From Hyphomicrobium facile (GTDB lineage Bacteria > Pseudomonadota > Alphaproteobacteria > Rhizobiales > Hyphomicrobiaceae): a stretch of 64,000 nucleotides of DNA. The position numbers were made by a program, and so were the translations under genes. The notes under the pieces are model-generated. The model worked only from the letters and a program-made list of their open reading frames with translations. It ran no database searches and was not told the DNA's origin. Shown here piece after piece: positions 25,562 through 33,674 of this stretch (position 1 is its first letter; each line of letters starts with the position of its first letter). Location: contig NZ_FPCH01000002.1 in assembly GCF_900116175.1 (NCBI RefSeq), forward strand, positions 992,001 to 1,056,000. The letters run 5' to 3'.

Positions 25562-26994
25562 TGCCGCGCCTGACGCGTTTGCATAAGCGAATGCGCGTAC
25601 CAAATCTGCGCCGGAGTTTTGCTTCGACGCCGCGCCAACATTTTCAGGACGAGCATCGCCGGCAAGCCAAAAAGCAAAGCTCTGAATAGCCATGCTTCTA
25701 TGGTCTGCGTCAGAATGTATATCGAAAGCGCGGCGAGCACTGCGTATGCCGGCTGCAATCTCTCGTCGGCTCGGCTCGCACGCCAGAGCTTGCCGTAGAG
25801 CCATCCGATGGCCAACGCCGCGACAGGCGCGAACATTCCGAATTCCATCCAGAAGTCGCCCACTAAGCCCGGTGCCGCGCCGTTTGCTACTTTCCATCCG
25901 GTGACGGTCGCAATGCTTTCAACCGGAATGCCGGCCAGCTGCGTCAAGTCGATGTCGAGCCCAACCGCTGCGACGATGTCGGCGTATTTCGTTGGCCAAA
26001 TCGCTGATGGAACCACTCGGCCCGCCATGTGCGCAAAAATGCGCTTGCCGTAGAATGGTTCGCCCACCTCGCTCACGTATCTGACTATGCCGGAAGAAAA
26101 GAGATATTCGTTGCCCGACCAGTTTTCGAGCATCTGAGATGCCGGGCTATCGAGCGGCTTGTCAGAACCCAGATAAATCGCGCCGCGATTGGCGACGAGC
26201 CATAGCATCAATATGCCGATTGCGAGCGCTGCCATCGACGCAAGCAGAAATGGGATGCGCGGGCGAAACGCGAGAACGTAACTTGCCGCCAGGCCCGTTA
26301 TCGCGAGAAACGTCGGTCCTCGTCGGGCGCCGAGAAGGCCTTGGACGAGCAGAGGAAGAAGAAAGACGAACACGAGCATCCAGTCTTGCGTTCTCATTCC
26401 ACCCTTGCGGCGCGACAGGACGAGCAAAGGCGCAGCCACGAACCCGAGCTGAGCCGCTTCACGAACGTAACCGCTATCGTCCCATCCGCCGCCGTAGGCC
26501 CGTCCATAGGCGACACCGAATCCGCCGACATTAATGATGCCGGCAATCCAGGCAACCGATCCCAGTGCACCGAGAAACACTGCCACGGTGAAAATGGCCT
26601 TCGCGTCCCGCTCCCCGATCGAGACCCGGACGCCGCCGGTATAGCGCGCGCCCCACCATATGCCGCCGACCAATGCCGTGCTCATGACGACGGCGATCAA
26701 CTGGAACTCGATCAGTAGATCCCAGTAGCCGGCGCGCGATACGAATTCGAACTCGTCCGTCGCAAGTCCGAAGAGCGGCATCGCGACGTAGAGGAACAAC
26801 AACTGCGGCACGCAAAATATCGTCGGATGGAAAACGTCACGCCAGCGCGTCCAATCGCGAAATATCGCGAACGCGCCGGCAGCTGCCGACAAGCCTAAGA
26901 GCGCGTAGTACACGCGATTACCGAAGGCCGGGCTTGAACAAAGCGGTTGCTCGCATTGTTTCTCGCGGCCTAATTGGTGGGCCGTAATTTGCAA
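25558..26994 (-). CDS. Wzy-like repeat-unit polymerase
   Basis: 478 residues, about 11-12 transmembrane helices with a long loop (~295-395) that carries charged and aromatic residues, the usual look of O-antigen/EPS polymerases. It would join repeat units in the periplasm. Identification rests on topology and context, since Wzy proteins share little sequence. It begins with TTG at 26994, overlapping the upstream gene by 25 bp; no clear ribosome site is visible, and an internal GTG about 27 codons in is possible. It overlaps the downstream transferase gene by 4 bases. Confidence 0.75.
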   Translation of the reverse strand: MQITAHQLGREKQCEQPLCSSPAFGNRVYYALLGLSAAAGAFAIFRDWTRWRDVFHPTIFCVPQLLFLYVAMPLFGLATDEFEFVSRAGYWDLLIEFQLIAVVMSTALVGGIWWGARYTGGVRVSIGERDAKAIFTVAVFLGALGSVAWIAGIINVGGFGVAYGRAYGGGWDDSGYVREAAQLGFVAAPLLVLSRRKGGMRTQDWMLVFVFLLPLLVQGLLGARRGPTFLAITGLAASYVLAFRPRIPFLLASMAALAIGILMLWLVANRGAIYLGSDKPLDSPASQMLENWSGNEYLFSSGIVRYVSEVGEPFYGKRIFAHMAGRVVPSAIWPTKYADIVAAVGLDIDLTQLAGIPVESIATVTGWKVANGAAPGLVGDFWMEFGMFAPVAALAIGWLYGKLWRASRADERLQPAYAVLAALSIYILTQTIEAWLFRALLFGLPAMLVLKMLARRRSKTPAQIWYAHSLMQTRQARQ

Positions 26995-28190
26995 AGCGCC
27001 GCAACGAGCCGGTCGCCATACCGCTCTAACGTAAATTCGGCGGCACGCTCCCTGGCATTGCGCGACATGGCTTCACGCAAATTGCGATCGGTCACGATGC
27101 GTTCGATTGCGTCGGCAATGGCGGTCGCCGATCGTATCGGAACGATGATGCCGTCAACGCCGTCGCGGACGACAGAGCCGCAATTCGGTGTTGTGACGAC
27201 GGGAACGCCACATGCCATCGCTTCGAGATGCACCAACGCGGAGCCCTCACATAGCGTCGGCAGCACGAAGACGTCCGCGGTGGTGAATTCCTCTCTCACT
27301 TTGGTTCGGGGAATTTGACCAACATAGTCGGGACCAAAGAACAACGGATCGCGCAAAATGCGATGATCGACCGGGCCGACGACACGTACATCGCAGGAAA
27401 CGCTTCTTTGCGTCAGCAAGCGAGCGGCTTCTGCGAGATAGTGGCTGCCCTTGCGCAGGCCGACGCTTCCGACGAACAACGCGCGTCCTTGCACAGGACG
27501 CGGATCGGCCTCAAGCCAACTTGCGTCGATGCCATATGGAACGACGTCCACCCGCGAGACGTCGGCACCCAGCTCGACGACCGCCCTTTTCACAAAGTCC
27601 GACGGCGCAATTATCAGATCCGCAAGCTGATACTTCATGCGGTCTCGTTCGCGCCCCGCATGCACCCGGTCAACTGAGAATGTGCCATGAAGGCGGCCCG
27701 GAAATCGCTTATGCTCTTCCTCCAGCCAGAGGCCGACATCGGGGCCGAGCATCGCCTCATGCACTATCGTGCGACTGCCCTCCTTCGCCTCGCGGCAGGC
27801 TTCGATATCTTCGTTCACGAGAACCGTATAGATGGCGTTCGCGCCACCGAAACGCTCCTTGCGCGCGACTGCGAGCATCGATGCGGCGTTATTCAGGGCG
27901 CCGTTCGAGAACAATCTCACCACTCGATCGCGAACGATGTCGGCGCGAACCTCTCTTACTTTCGAGCGCGGAATGTCCGCCGGAACTTTTCTGCCGAGCA
28001 TGCGACGGACCGGCGCCGGCTGCAGCGAGCGCGGCAAGAACTTTTCCAAATGGCGCAAGGGGCCGACGTTGGCAAAGTCCGTATACAAGCGCTGAAGCAT
28101 TCCGGCGCGCTGCAAAACAGCAGGCAGCGCATAGTGCAGGCGCGCGCCAGGTTGCAGCACCGCAAAACGCAAGGACGCCTGATCATGCAT
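26970..28190 (-). CDS. GT4 glycosyltransferase
   Basis: 406 residues, GT-B fold. After an N-terminal half with HEAMLGPD and an APSDFVK acceptor-side segment, the donor half has FVGSVGLRKGSHYL, VVGPVDH and the EX7E motif CEGSALVHLEAMACGVPVV. It overlaps the upstream transferase gene by 8 bp and the polymerase by 25 bp. The sugar transferred is not deducible. Confidence 0.87.
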   Translation of the reverse strand: MHDQASLRFAVLQPGARLHYALPAVLQRAGMLQRLYTDFANVGPLRHLEKFLPRSLQPAPVRRMLGRKVPADIPRSKVREVRADIVRDRVVRLFSNGALNNAASMLAVARKERFGGANAIYTVLVNEDIEACREAKEGSRTIVHEAMLGPDVGLWLEEEHKRFPGRLHGTFSVDRVHAGRERDRMKYQLADLIIAPSDFVKRAVVELGADVSRVDVVPYGIDASWLEADPRPVQGRALFVGSVGLRKGSHYLAEAARLLTQRSVSCDVRVVGPVDHRILRDPLFFGPDYVGQIPRTKVREEFTTADVFVLPTLCEGSALVHLEAMACGVPVVTTPNCGSVVRDGVDGIIVPIRSATAIADAIERIVTDRNLREAMSRNARERAAEFTLERYGDRLVAALCKLRPTN

Positions 28191-29331
28191 AAGACTTCAT
28201 CCTTGCATATGCGTGCTGTTCCGAGCCGGACCAGATTGCCTGCAATTTCTGGACGGCAGCGGCCCAGGTGAATTCCTGGCTTCTCCCGGCGACCGCCTCG
28301 CGGAGCGCCCAATATCGATCGGGTTCCCGAACGTACGATTGGATCATGTCTGCGACATCGCCCGCATGCGCAGTTCGATCGAAAAGGTGACCGCATCCAT
28401 CTGGTATCGAATCGGGGATTCCTCCGACGTCTCGCGCGATGACCGGCACTCCGAGCTGCAAGCTTTCCCGATTTGAGATGCCCAACGCTTCGGCGTTGGA
28501 AAAGAGGCATGTGAAATGGCAGGAGCGGATGAACCGCGCGATTTTTTTCATGTCGTGGCGTTTGTCGATGAAGCCCGCGGCTTTCATCAGGTGATGGCTC
28601 GGGCCGGTATTTGGATCGAAGCCGGCGGCCACGATTTCAACCGGGATGTGCCGCGCATGCAGAACGTCCGCGATCTCCAGCACGAACTGAAGATTCTTGC
28701 GCTTCCAATCTTTTCCCAAGAATCCCAATCGGACTGGGGAAAGCGGTCCGGCAAGACTTGGCGCGAAAGCGCCGCCACGATCCGAATGCAAATTCGCTCC
28801 CGGCGCTACGACGTATACTTTGCGGCGCGGAATTCGGTAATGCTCGACCACCGAACGCGCGGCCCAGGCGCTCATGCATACGATGCGCTCTGCCGCTTCG
28901 TATTGGTCGCGCTCTCGCGCTATGGCGTCGGCGACCATCGACTTTCCGACACCGCCTCGTCCGGCCAAGCCGTAGTCGCGGAAGTTCTGAGTGAGCGTCG
29001 CGTCGATGTAGTAGCTCGTTCTGCGCAGCCCGCTCTCGAGAGGCGGGAAGAGTGGAAAATGACTGATGATTTCGGCGGAAGGATCTATCGGTTCGACCTG
29101 CGCCATGAGACGGCGCAGGAAAGACGGGCTGTACTGAAAGCCGCCCATCTCGAAGCGCTGCATCGTTCGAGCGGCATTCCACGCCAAGCGATGATAGCGG
29201 AGGACGTTCGTATCCAAACGCCAGCCATCGTCGAGGAAGCCTGCACTTTTCCCGGCTTCCAACAGGAAGAATGGTATGTTGCTCCACGTATTGATCGACG
29301 TTGCATCGCCGAGGCACGTCAGAATGCGCAT
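28183..29331 (-). CDS. GT4 glycosyltransferase
   Basis: 382 residues starting MRILTCLGDATSINTWSNIP; the ATG at 29331 lies 13 bp inside the preceding gene. It has a GT-B donor half with GFLGKDWKRKN, DPNTGPSHH and EX7E in AEALGISNRESLQLGVPV, where Arg-Glu-Ser replaces the common Glu-Ala. The phosphate-binding FLGKDWKRKN form is shared with other transferases of mixed EPS loci. Membrane-associated by inference. Confidence 0.85.
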   Translation of the reverse strand: MRILTCLGDATSINTWSNIPFFLLEAGKSAGFLDDGWRLDTNVLRYHRLAWNAARTMQRFEMGGFQYSPSFLRRLMAQVEPIDPSAEIISHFPLFPPLESGLRRTSYYIDATLTQNFRDYGLAGRGGVGKSMVADAIARERDQYEAAERIVCMSAWAARSVVEHYRIPRRKVYVVAPGANLHSDRGGAFAPSLAGPLSPVRLGFLGKDWKRKNLQFVLEIADVLHARHIPVEIVAAGFDPNTGPSHHLMKAAGFIDKRHDMKKIARFIRSCHFTCLFSNAEALGISNRESLQLGVPVIARDVGGIPDSIPDGCGHLFDRTAHAGDVADMIQSYVREPDRYWALREAVAGRSQEFTWAAAVQKLQAIWSGSEQHAYARMKSYA

Positions 29332-30470
29332 TGGAGATCCGGGACGGCGGCGGTAGCGGTATCCGGAAACAGCAGAGCTTCCCAACGCATGGCGCATTTT
29401 TGAATCGTGTATTCGCGCTCAACGCGCGCTGCGGCACCTTCGATTTTATTCGCGCGCATGGCAGGGTTCTGCAGGACTTCGACGATTGACTGAGCAAGTG
29501 CACTCGCATTTCCGGGAGGAACGAGAATTCCACCTTCGCCGTGGCCCAGAACTTCACGGCACGCGGGCACGTCGGACGCCACGACAGCAACGCCTGCCGC
29601 CATCGCCTCGACGAGCGCGATGCCGAAGCCCTCGTCGCATGTCGTACTGAAGGCGTAGACGTCCATTTGGCCCAACAGTTCGGGAATATCGGCGCGATCG
29701 CCAAGGAACTTCGTCCAATCCGCGATCCCGTAGGTGTGTGACTTCGATTCGAGCGCGCCTCTCAGTGCGCCATCTCCGACGATCCAAAGCTCACAATCCG
29801 GAATTCGTGAGCGGACGAGGCCGAATGCCCGCAAGAGCGTGTCGTGATCCTTGATGGCGTCCAGCCGCGCGACCATGCCGATAACCGGCGCCCGGTCCAA
29901 CCTGGCTTGCCGCGAACGCGAGGCTCTCGCCGCGAGCGAAGCAATGTCGATGCCGTTCGGAAGCGCGCGCGAATTCTTGGGCATGCCGACGCTCAGCTTT
30001 CTGAGCGCTTCATCGACGGCCACAGAGCAGGATGCGATCGGACAGCGAAGCAGTTGTGAGCCCAACGCCACGGCTGCCCATCGCCAGCGCAGCGCCTTTT
30101 GCAACGGCGGCGGATTTCCTGCCTTCACCGCGAGCGACCTCACACCGGCGCTTCTTGCCGCCGACGCGGCGACCAAATGCGGAATGCCGAAGACATGGAT
30201 GATGAGCGCGTCCGGTGATTTGTCCCTCACGATATGTCGTAGCCGCCGCCACATCGCGAGATGGTTCAGCGGGCTTTCGGCAGCGACAGTGATCTCGCTA
30301 TTTGCGAGCTGACGAAATGCCGGTTCCAGCGCACGCGTCTCCGGACCCAACGCAACGATATGCTGACAAAATCGAGATTGCCAATGCTGCGCCAAGCGTA
30401 AGCACGTCATCTCGGTGCCTCCTGCGCCGAATCCGTTGACGACATGCATGAGATGCGGGCGAGCCGTCAC
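29319..30470 (-). CDS. GT4 glycosyltransferase
   Basis: 383 residues, with HVVNGFGAGGTEM at the N-terminus, GMVARLDAIKDHDTLLRAF in the donor half and EX7E in DEGFGIALVEAMAAG. It starts with GTG overlapping the upstream stop (GTGA). It is similar in plan to the adjacent 30467-31603 gene (MVARL-D/E-K/x-KDH/Q, DEGFGIAL-E-AM, GACREVL/PACREVL), so the two probably arose by tandem duplication and now use different acceptors. Confidence 0.87.
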   Translation of the reverse strand: MTARPHLMHVVNGFGAGGTEMTCLRLAQHWQSRFCQHIVALGPETRALEPAFRQLANSEITVAAESPLNHLAMWRRLRHIVRDKSPDALIIHVFGIPHLVAASAARSAGVRSLAVKAGNPPPLQKALRWRWAAVALGSQLLRCPIASCSVAVDEALRKLSVGMPKNSRALPNGIDIASLAARASRSRQARLDRAPVIGMVARLDAIKDHDTLLRAFGLVRSRIPDCELWIVGDGALRGALESKSHTYGIADWTKFLGDRADIPELLGQMDVYAFSTTCDEGFGIALVEAMAAGVAVVASDVPACREVLGHGEGGILVPPGNASALAQSIVEVLQNPAMRANKIEGAAARVEREYTIQKCAMRWEALLFPDTATAAVPDLQCAF

Positions 30471-31603
30471 GCCGTTTGCCCGATAAGCGCGGATGCCACA
30501 AATCTTTCGACTGGCGAGACGCCCAAGAATTCGCCGTATGCGCGCGCCATGGCCTGCCCGGAAAATTCCCTCATGGCTTTTTCGCGCGCACGAATTGCAC
30601 GTATGCTCGCCGCATGTGGATCGGCACGCACCGCGTCGATCACGTCAGCGAGGGCAACTGGATCAGCGGGCGGGACAAGCAGCCCGAGGCTACCGTCGTC
30701 GAGAACTTCGCGGCATGCGCCGACATCGCTCGCAACAATCGGGACGCGCGCAATCATGGCTTCCGCGAGCGCTATGCCAAAGCCTTCGTCGGGCGTTGTC
30801 GCGAATGCGAAGAGATCGAGACCTGCGACGATCGCGGGCACATCGCGGCGCGCGCCAAGAAGGCTTACGATGTCAGCGAGGTTTTCGGTCTCAATCATTT
30901 GCTCGAGGACGCGACGTTCACTGCCTTCGCCGACGATCTCGATCCGCACGTTGCGGCCGCGATTCTTCAGTATTTTGGCCGCACGGATCAGCGTTGCTTG
31001 ATCCTTGTGCTTTTCGAGCCGCGCCACCATGCCGATCGTGAACGGCTTGGCCGGGTCGCTTGGCCCTCGCGCTGCACCGGTAGCAAAAGTCTCGACCGGG
31101 ACACCGTTGTAGACAACGGCCGTTTCGCTTACTCGAACGCCGAAGTGTTTCGTCGCGCCCTGTTGGACGTGGCGGCTGCAGCAAACGAGCCGATCGGTGA
31201 GAGGCCGGCCCAACTGGACCAGCATCTTGAACTTTGCAAAGGCAAGGCGGTTGGCAACGTTCGGATAATTGCCGACGTGCGCGACGACGTGCCGGACACC
31301 GCCTAACCGAGCTCCCAGTGCGATGAAGGTGTGCCATCCGAAGGGCATCGAGAGGACGCCTATCGCGCGATACTTGCGAGCCAGCGCAAACACGCGGGCG
31401 GCGAGAACGAAATATCGTCCGCGACCGGTTCGCGGAATGTCGAGCGTGATGCAATCAATGGCGAGAACGGCGAAATCCGGTGCGAGATCTGCCGGCTCGG
31501 CGTGCAGGATGACGACAACGGGGCGAATTCCCCACGACAGCCAATGCCGGCACAGGACGAGGGCCATTCGCGGCGTGCCTTCTGCCGCGAGGGACGACAC
31601 CAC
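30467..31603 (-). CDS. GT4 glycosyltransferase, start uncertain
   Basis: 378 residues from GTG at 31603. GT-B features: AEGTPRMALVL loop, VAHVGNYPN, GMVARLEKHKDQATLI and DEGFGIALAEAM (EX7E). The first beta strand appears cut: upstream in the same frame is PSLLIV leading into VVSSLAAEG, a normal GT4 start, but the open frame back to a TAG near 31720 has no ATG, GTG or TTG. A nearby ATG (MASATRVERTN) is in another frame. Either translation begins at this GTG without a ribosome site, or a frameshift separates the true start. Close paralog of the next gene. Confidence 0.78.
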   Translation of the reverse strand: MVSSLAAEGTPRMALVLCRHWLSWGIRPVVVILHAEPADLAPDFAVLAIDCITLDIPRTGRGRYFVLAARVFALARKYRAIGVLSMPFGWHTFIALGARLGGVRHVVAHVGNYPNVANRLAFAKFKMLVQLGRPLTDRLVCCSRHVQQGATKHFGVRVSETAVVYNGVPVETFATGAARGPSDPAKPFTIGMVARLEKHKDQATLIRAAKILKNRGRNVRIEIVGEGSERRVLEQMIETENLADIVSLLGARRDVPAIVAGLDLFAFATTPDEGFGIALAEAMIARVPIVASDVGACREVLDDGSLGLLVPPADPVALADVIDAVRADPHAASIRAIRAREKAMREFSGQAMARAYGEFLGVSPVERFVASALIGQTA

Positions 31604-31797
31604 GATGAGAAGCGATGGGCGTTCGTCCGCTCGACGCGCGTTGCGCTCGCCATTGCTTCCGCAGGCCGGGTGAAGGCCGACGGCTTCGATATGTTTATTG
31701 CTAGTGATCCTTTCGGACTAGCACTGCGCTGGTCATTTCACAATGACGTTCCTGCATCAGCTTGATCTTTTTGTGTGGAGCATCGGTCCGCGCTCTA

Positions 31798-33096
31798 TCA
31801 CTGCTCGTCTCTTTTGATCCTGAGATCGGCGAAGGCGAAAGATCCGGCAATGAAGGTCTCGGATGCCGAGCGAGCATCGAGAACAAGCCGAAGAACCTGA
31901 GATTTGCAGCCTGCGTGAACTTCAAAAGCTGCCGTGAATTCAGTCCAGCCGGAAGATCCAGCGAGAAACGGCTCGCTTTCGCCAACGGCCAGCGATCGCT
32001 TTTCGAGGCATGCGATCTGCCATTGCAAGCCACGTAGTCCTTTGAGGTGTCCTTTCGAGAGACCAACAAGGCGATAGCGGCCCGGCGCCAATAGCAGGAG
32101 TTGATATATCGGCCGGAAGTCGACACGGCCACCGCCGAGTTCCAACGACAGAGCATTCGTTTCATTCGGCCCTTGGCCGACTGCTATTTCCGCGATCGCA
32201 CCGCTGCCGCCTTCAATCGTCCAGTCGAAAAGAAGCCCCGAGACCGGGAAACGGAAATTGCCATTGAAGAGCAGTCCCGCCGCTCCGAGCTGTTCGGAGG
32301 GCAAAAGTTGGAGCCAGGAATAATATGCAGCCTCGTAACTTCCGCCGTCTATCAGATAGCGGAGATAGGCGCCGATTTCACGCGCGGTCGGCGGATAAGC
32401 GGATTTCGTGAGACCCGAAAGCAACGTGAGCGGTGCCTCTCGATGGCGCGTTTTTCCGTTGAGAGCGTAAAGAACTTTTTCACGCCACGGCGGCCGCGTT
32501 GAGAGCGTGGCGATCATTTGATCCGCACCGCTTGGCATCTCGATAATCTGAGCGAACGTCGGCACCACGCCGGATATGGACTCCGGCCGAATGCGAAGCA
32601 ACGCATCGCCATACGAGATCGCCGCCTCGGTGTCCCGCTCGAAGAATTTTTGATGCATCAGCCAAAGGAGTGCAGCCGGCGTCCTTCGTGATCTCGCCGA
32701 GGCTGCCTGCATGAAGGTGGTCGCCGCTGCCGTATCGTTGGCTTGTGCGGAAACAACGCCGAGAAGCTCAAATCCCGCAGCATTGAGCGGTTCGGCCGAA
32801 AGCGCCCGCAGAAGCCGTTGTCGGATCTGCTCAGTCGTTTCACGTACGTCGCCTCCGGGTTCTTCGGCACTTGCGAGCCTAATTCTTGCGAGCTTCAGCT
32901 CGGCATCCGCGTCGAAACTGCGGATGGATAGCGCCAAGTCGGGAGCGACGCGATTGAGAGAGGAGACGACTGTTCGCGTCAGCACGAGGTAGCACAGCAA
33001 AGCTGCCAATGCCGTCAGCGAAGCCCTCAGGCAAAGATGCGCCAAATCCGACATCGCTCGGCCGGATTTCGATTCGCCCTGCAAACCAGCGCTCAC
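31798..33096 (-). CDS. EPS-locus membrane protein with TPR-like and C-terminal beta domain
   Basis: 432 residues. One N-terminal transmembrane helix (~23-43), a helical TPR-like part (~60-240: LRALSAEPLNAAGFELLGVV, FERDTEAAISYGDALL), then a C-terminal ~165 residues (GLLFNGNFRFPVSGLLFDWTI...LRLVLDARS) that read as a beta-sandwich like carbohydrate-binding modules. Related large proteins occur in other EPS loci with unknown function; a role in holding the polymerase complex or the nascent chain is inference. GTG at 33096 overlaps the J-domain gene stop (GTGA). Faces the periplasm if the N-terminal helix is an anchor. Confidence 0.72.
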   Translation of the reverse strand: MSAGLQGESKSGRAMSDLAHLCLRASLTALAALLCYLVLTRTVVSSLNRVAPDLALSIRSFDADAELKLARIRLASAEEPGGDVRETTEQIRQRLLRALSAEPLNAAGFELLGVVSAQANDTAAATTFMQAASARSRRTPAALLWLMHQKFFERDTEAAISYGDALLRIRPESISGVVPTFAQIIEMPSGADQMIATLSTRPPWREKVLYALNGKTRHREAPLTLLSGLTKSAYPPTAREIGAYLRYLIDGGSYEAAYYSWLQLLPSEQLGAAGLLFNGNFRFPVSGLLFDWTIEGGSGAIAEIAVGQGPNETNALSLELGGGRVDFRPIYQLLLLAPGRYRLVGLSKGHLKGLRGLQWQIACLEKRSLAVGESEPFLAGSSGWTEFTAAFEVHAGCKSQVLRLVLDARSASETFIAGSFAFADLRIKRDEQ

Positions 33097-33674
33097 AGTG
33101 GCCAGATCCGCCTGCGAAAGAGGCTTCCGAAGCCGCCGGTAATCGTCCGCAACTGTGTTTGGCGATCGCCTCGTTGCCGAGTGGCCCCAAATGCGCGCTG
33201 TCGACAGCTCGAATTCGGGGCACGCATCAGATGCGGCGGCGAGGAATCCTTTTGGCCTTCGCGCGCACGCTTCCCGGCTTTCAGCTCATTCCAGGCAATA
33301 AGGACGCGCTGCGCGAGCCGCGCTTTATGCGGATCTCTGCTCAGGTCGGGATGGAGCCATTTGAGCAGATACGCCATATGGCGACGGAGTTCAGCGAGCG
33401 TCGCCGTATCGTCGAGGCCCAACACACGGTAGGAATCCGAATTAGAGGCGAGCAGAACTTGCTCGATGAAGAATATTGCGGCCTCACGATTGGCATCGGG
33501 CGCGCGGTTATTGATTTTCCCGGCTTCGCGCTCCGCCTCCAATTCGGAGGCGGCGAGGCGCAACAGCAGCAGCACGCCCGGGGGCAACGGCGCTGATCGC
33601 ATGACGCGAACTTGCGACGGCATGCGGATCAGATCGAGCGCGGCCTTCAGTGCCTTAGCCTGACTTGCACTCAT
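33093..33674 (-). CDS. J-domain protein inside the EPS operon
   Basis: 193 residues. A J domain lies at about 85-140 (SYRVLGLDDTATLAEL, then WLHPD with the essential His-Pro-Asp, then AWNELK). The N-terminal 80 residues are helical; the C-terminal ~50 are basic and disordered. There is no zinc finger or substrate domain as in DnaJ, so it should recruit Hsp70 to a specific client. Its ATG overlaps the stop of the BY-kinase gene (ATGA) and its own stop overlaps the next start (GTGA), so stoichiometric production with the export machinery is expected. The client is unknown; the kinase or the TPR protein are candidates. Confidence 0.82.
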   Translation of the reverse strand: MSASQAKALKAALDLIRMPSQVRVMRSAPLPPGVLLLLRLAASELEAEREAGKINNRAPDANREAAIFFIEQVLLASNSDSYRVLGLDDTATLAELRRHMAYLLKWLHPDLSRDPHKARLAQRVLIAWNELKAGKRAREGQKDSSPPHLMRAPNSSCRQRAFGATRQRGDRQTQLRTITGGFGSLFRRRIWPL

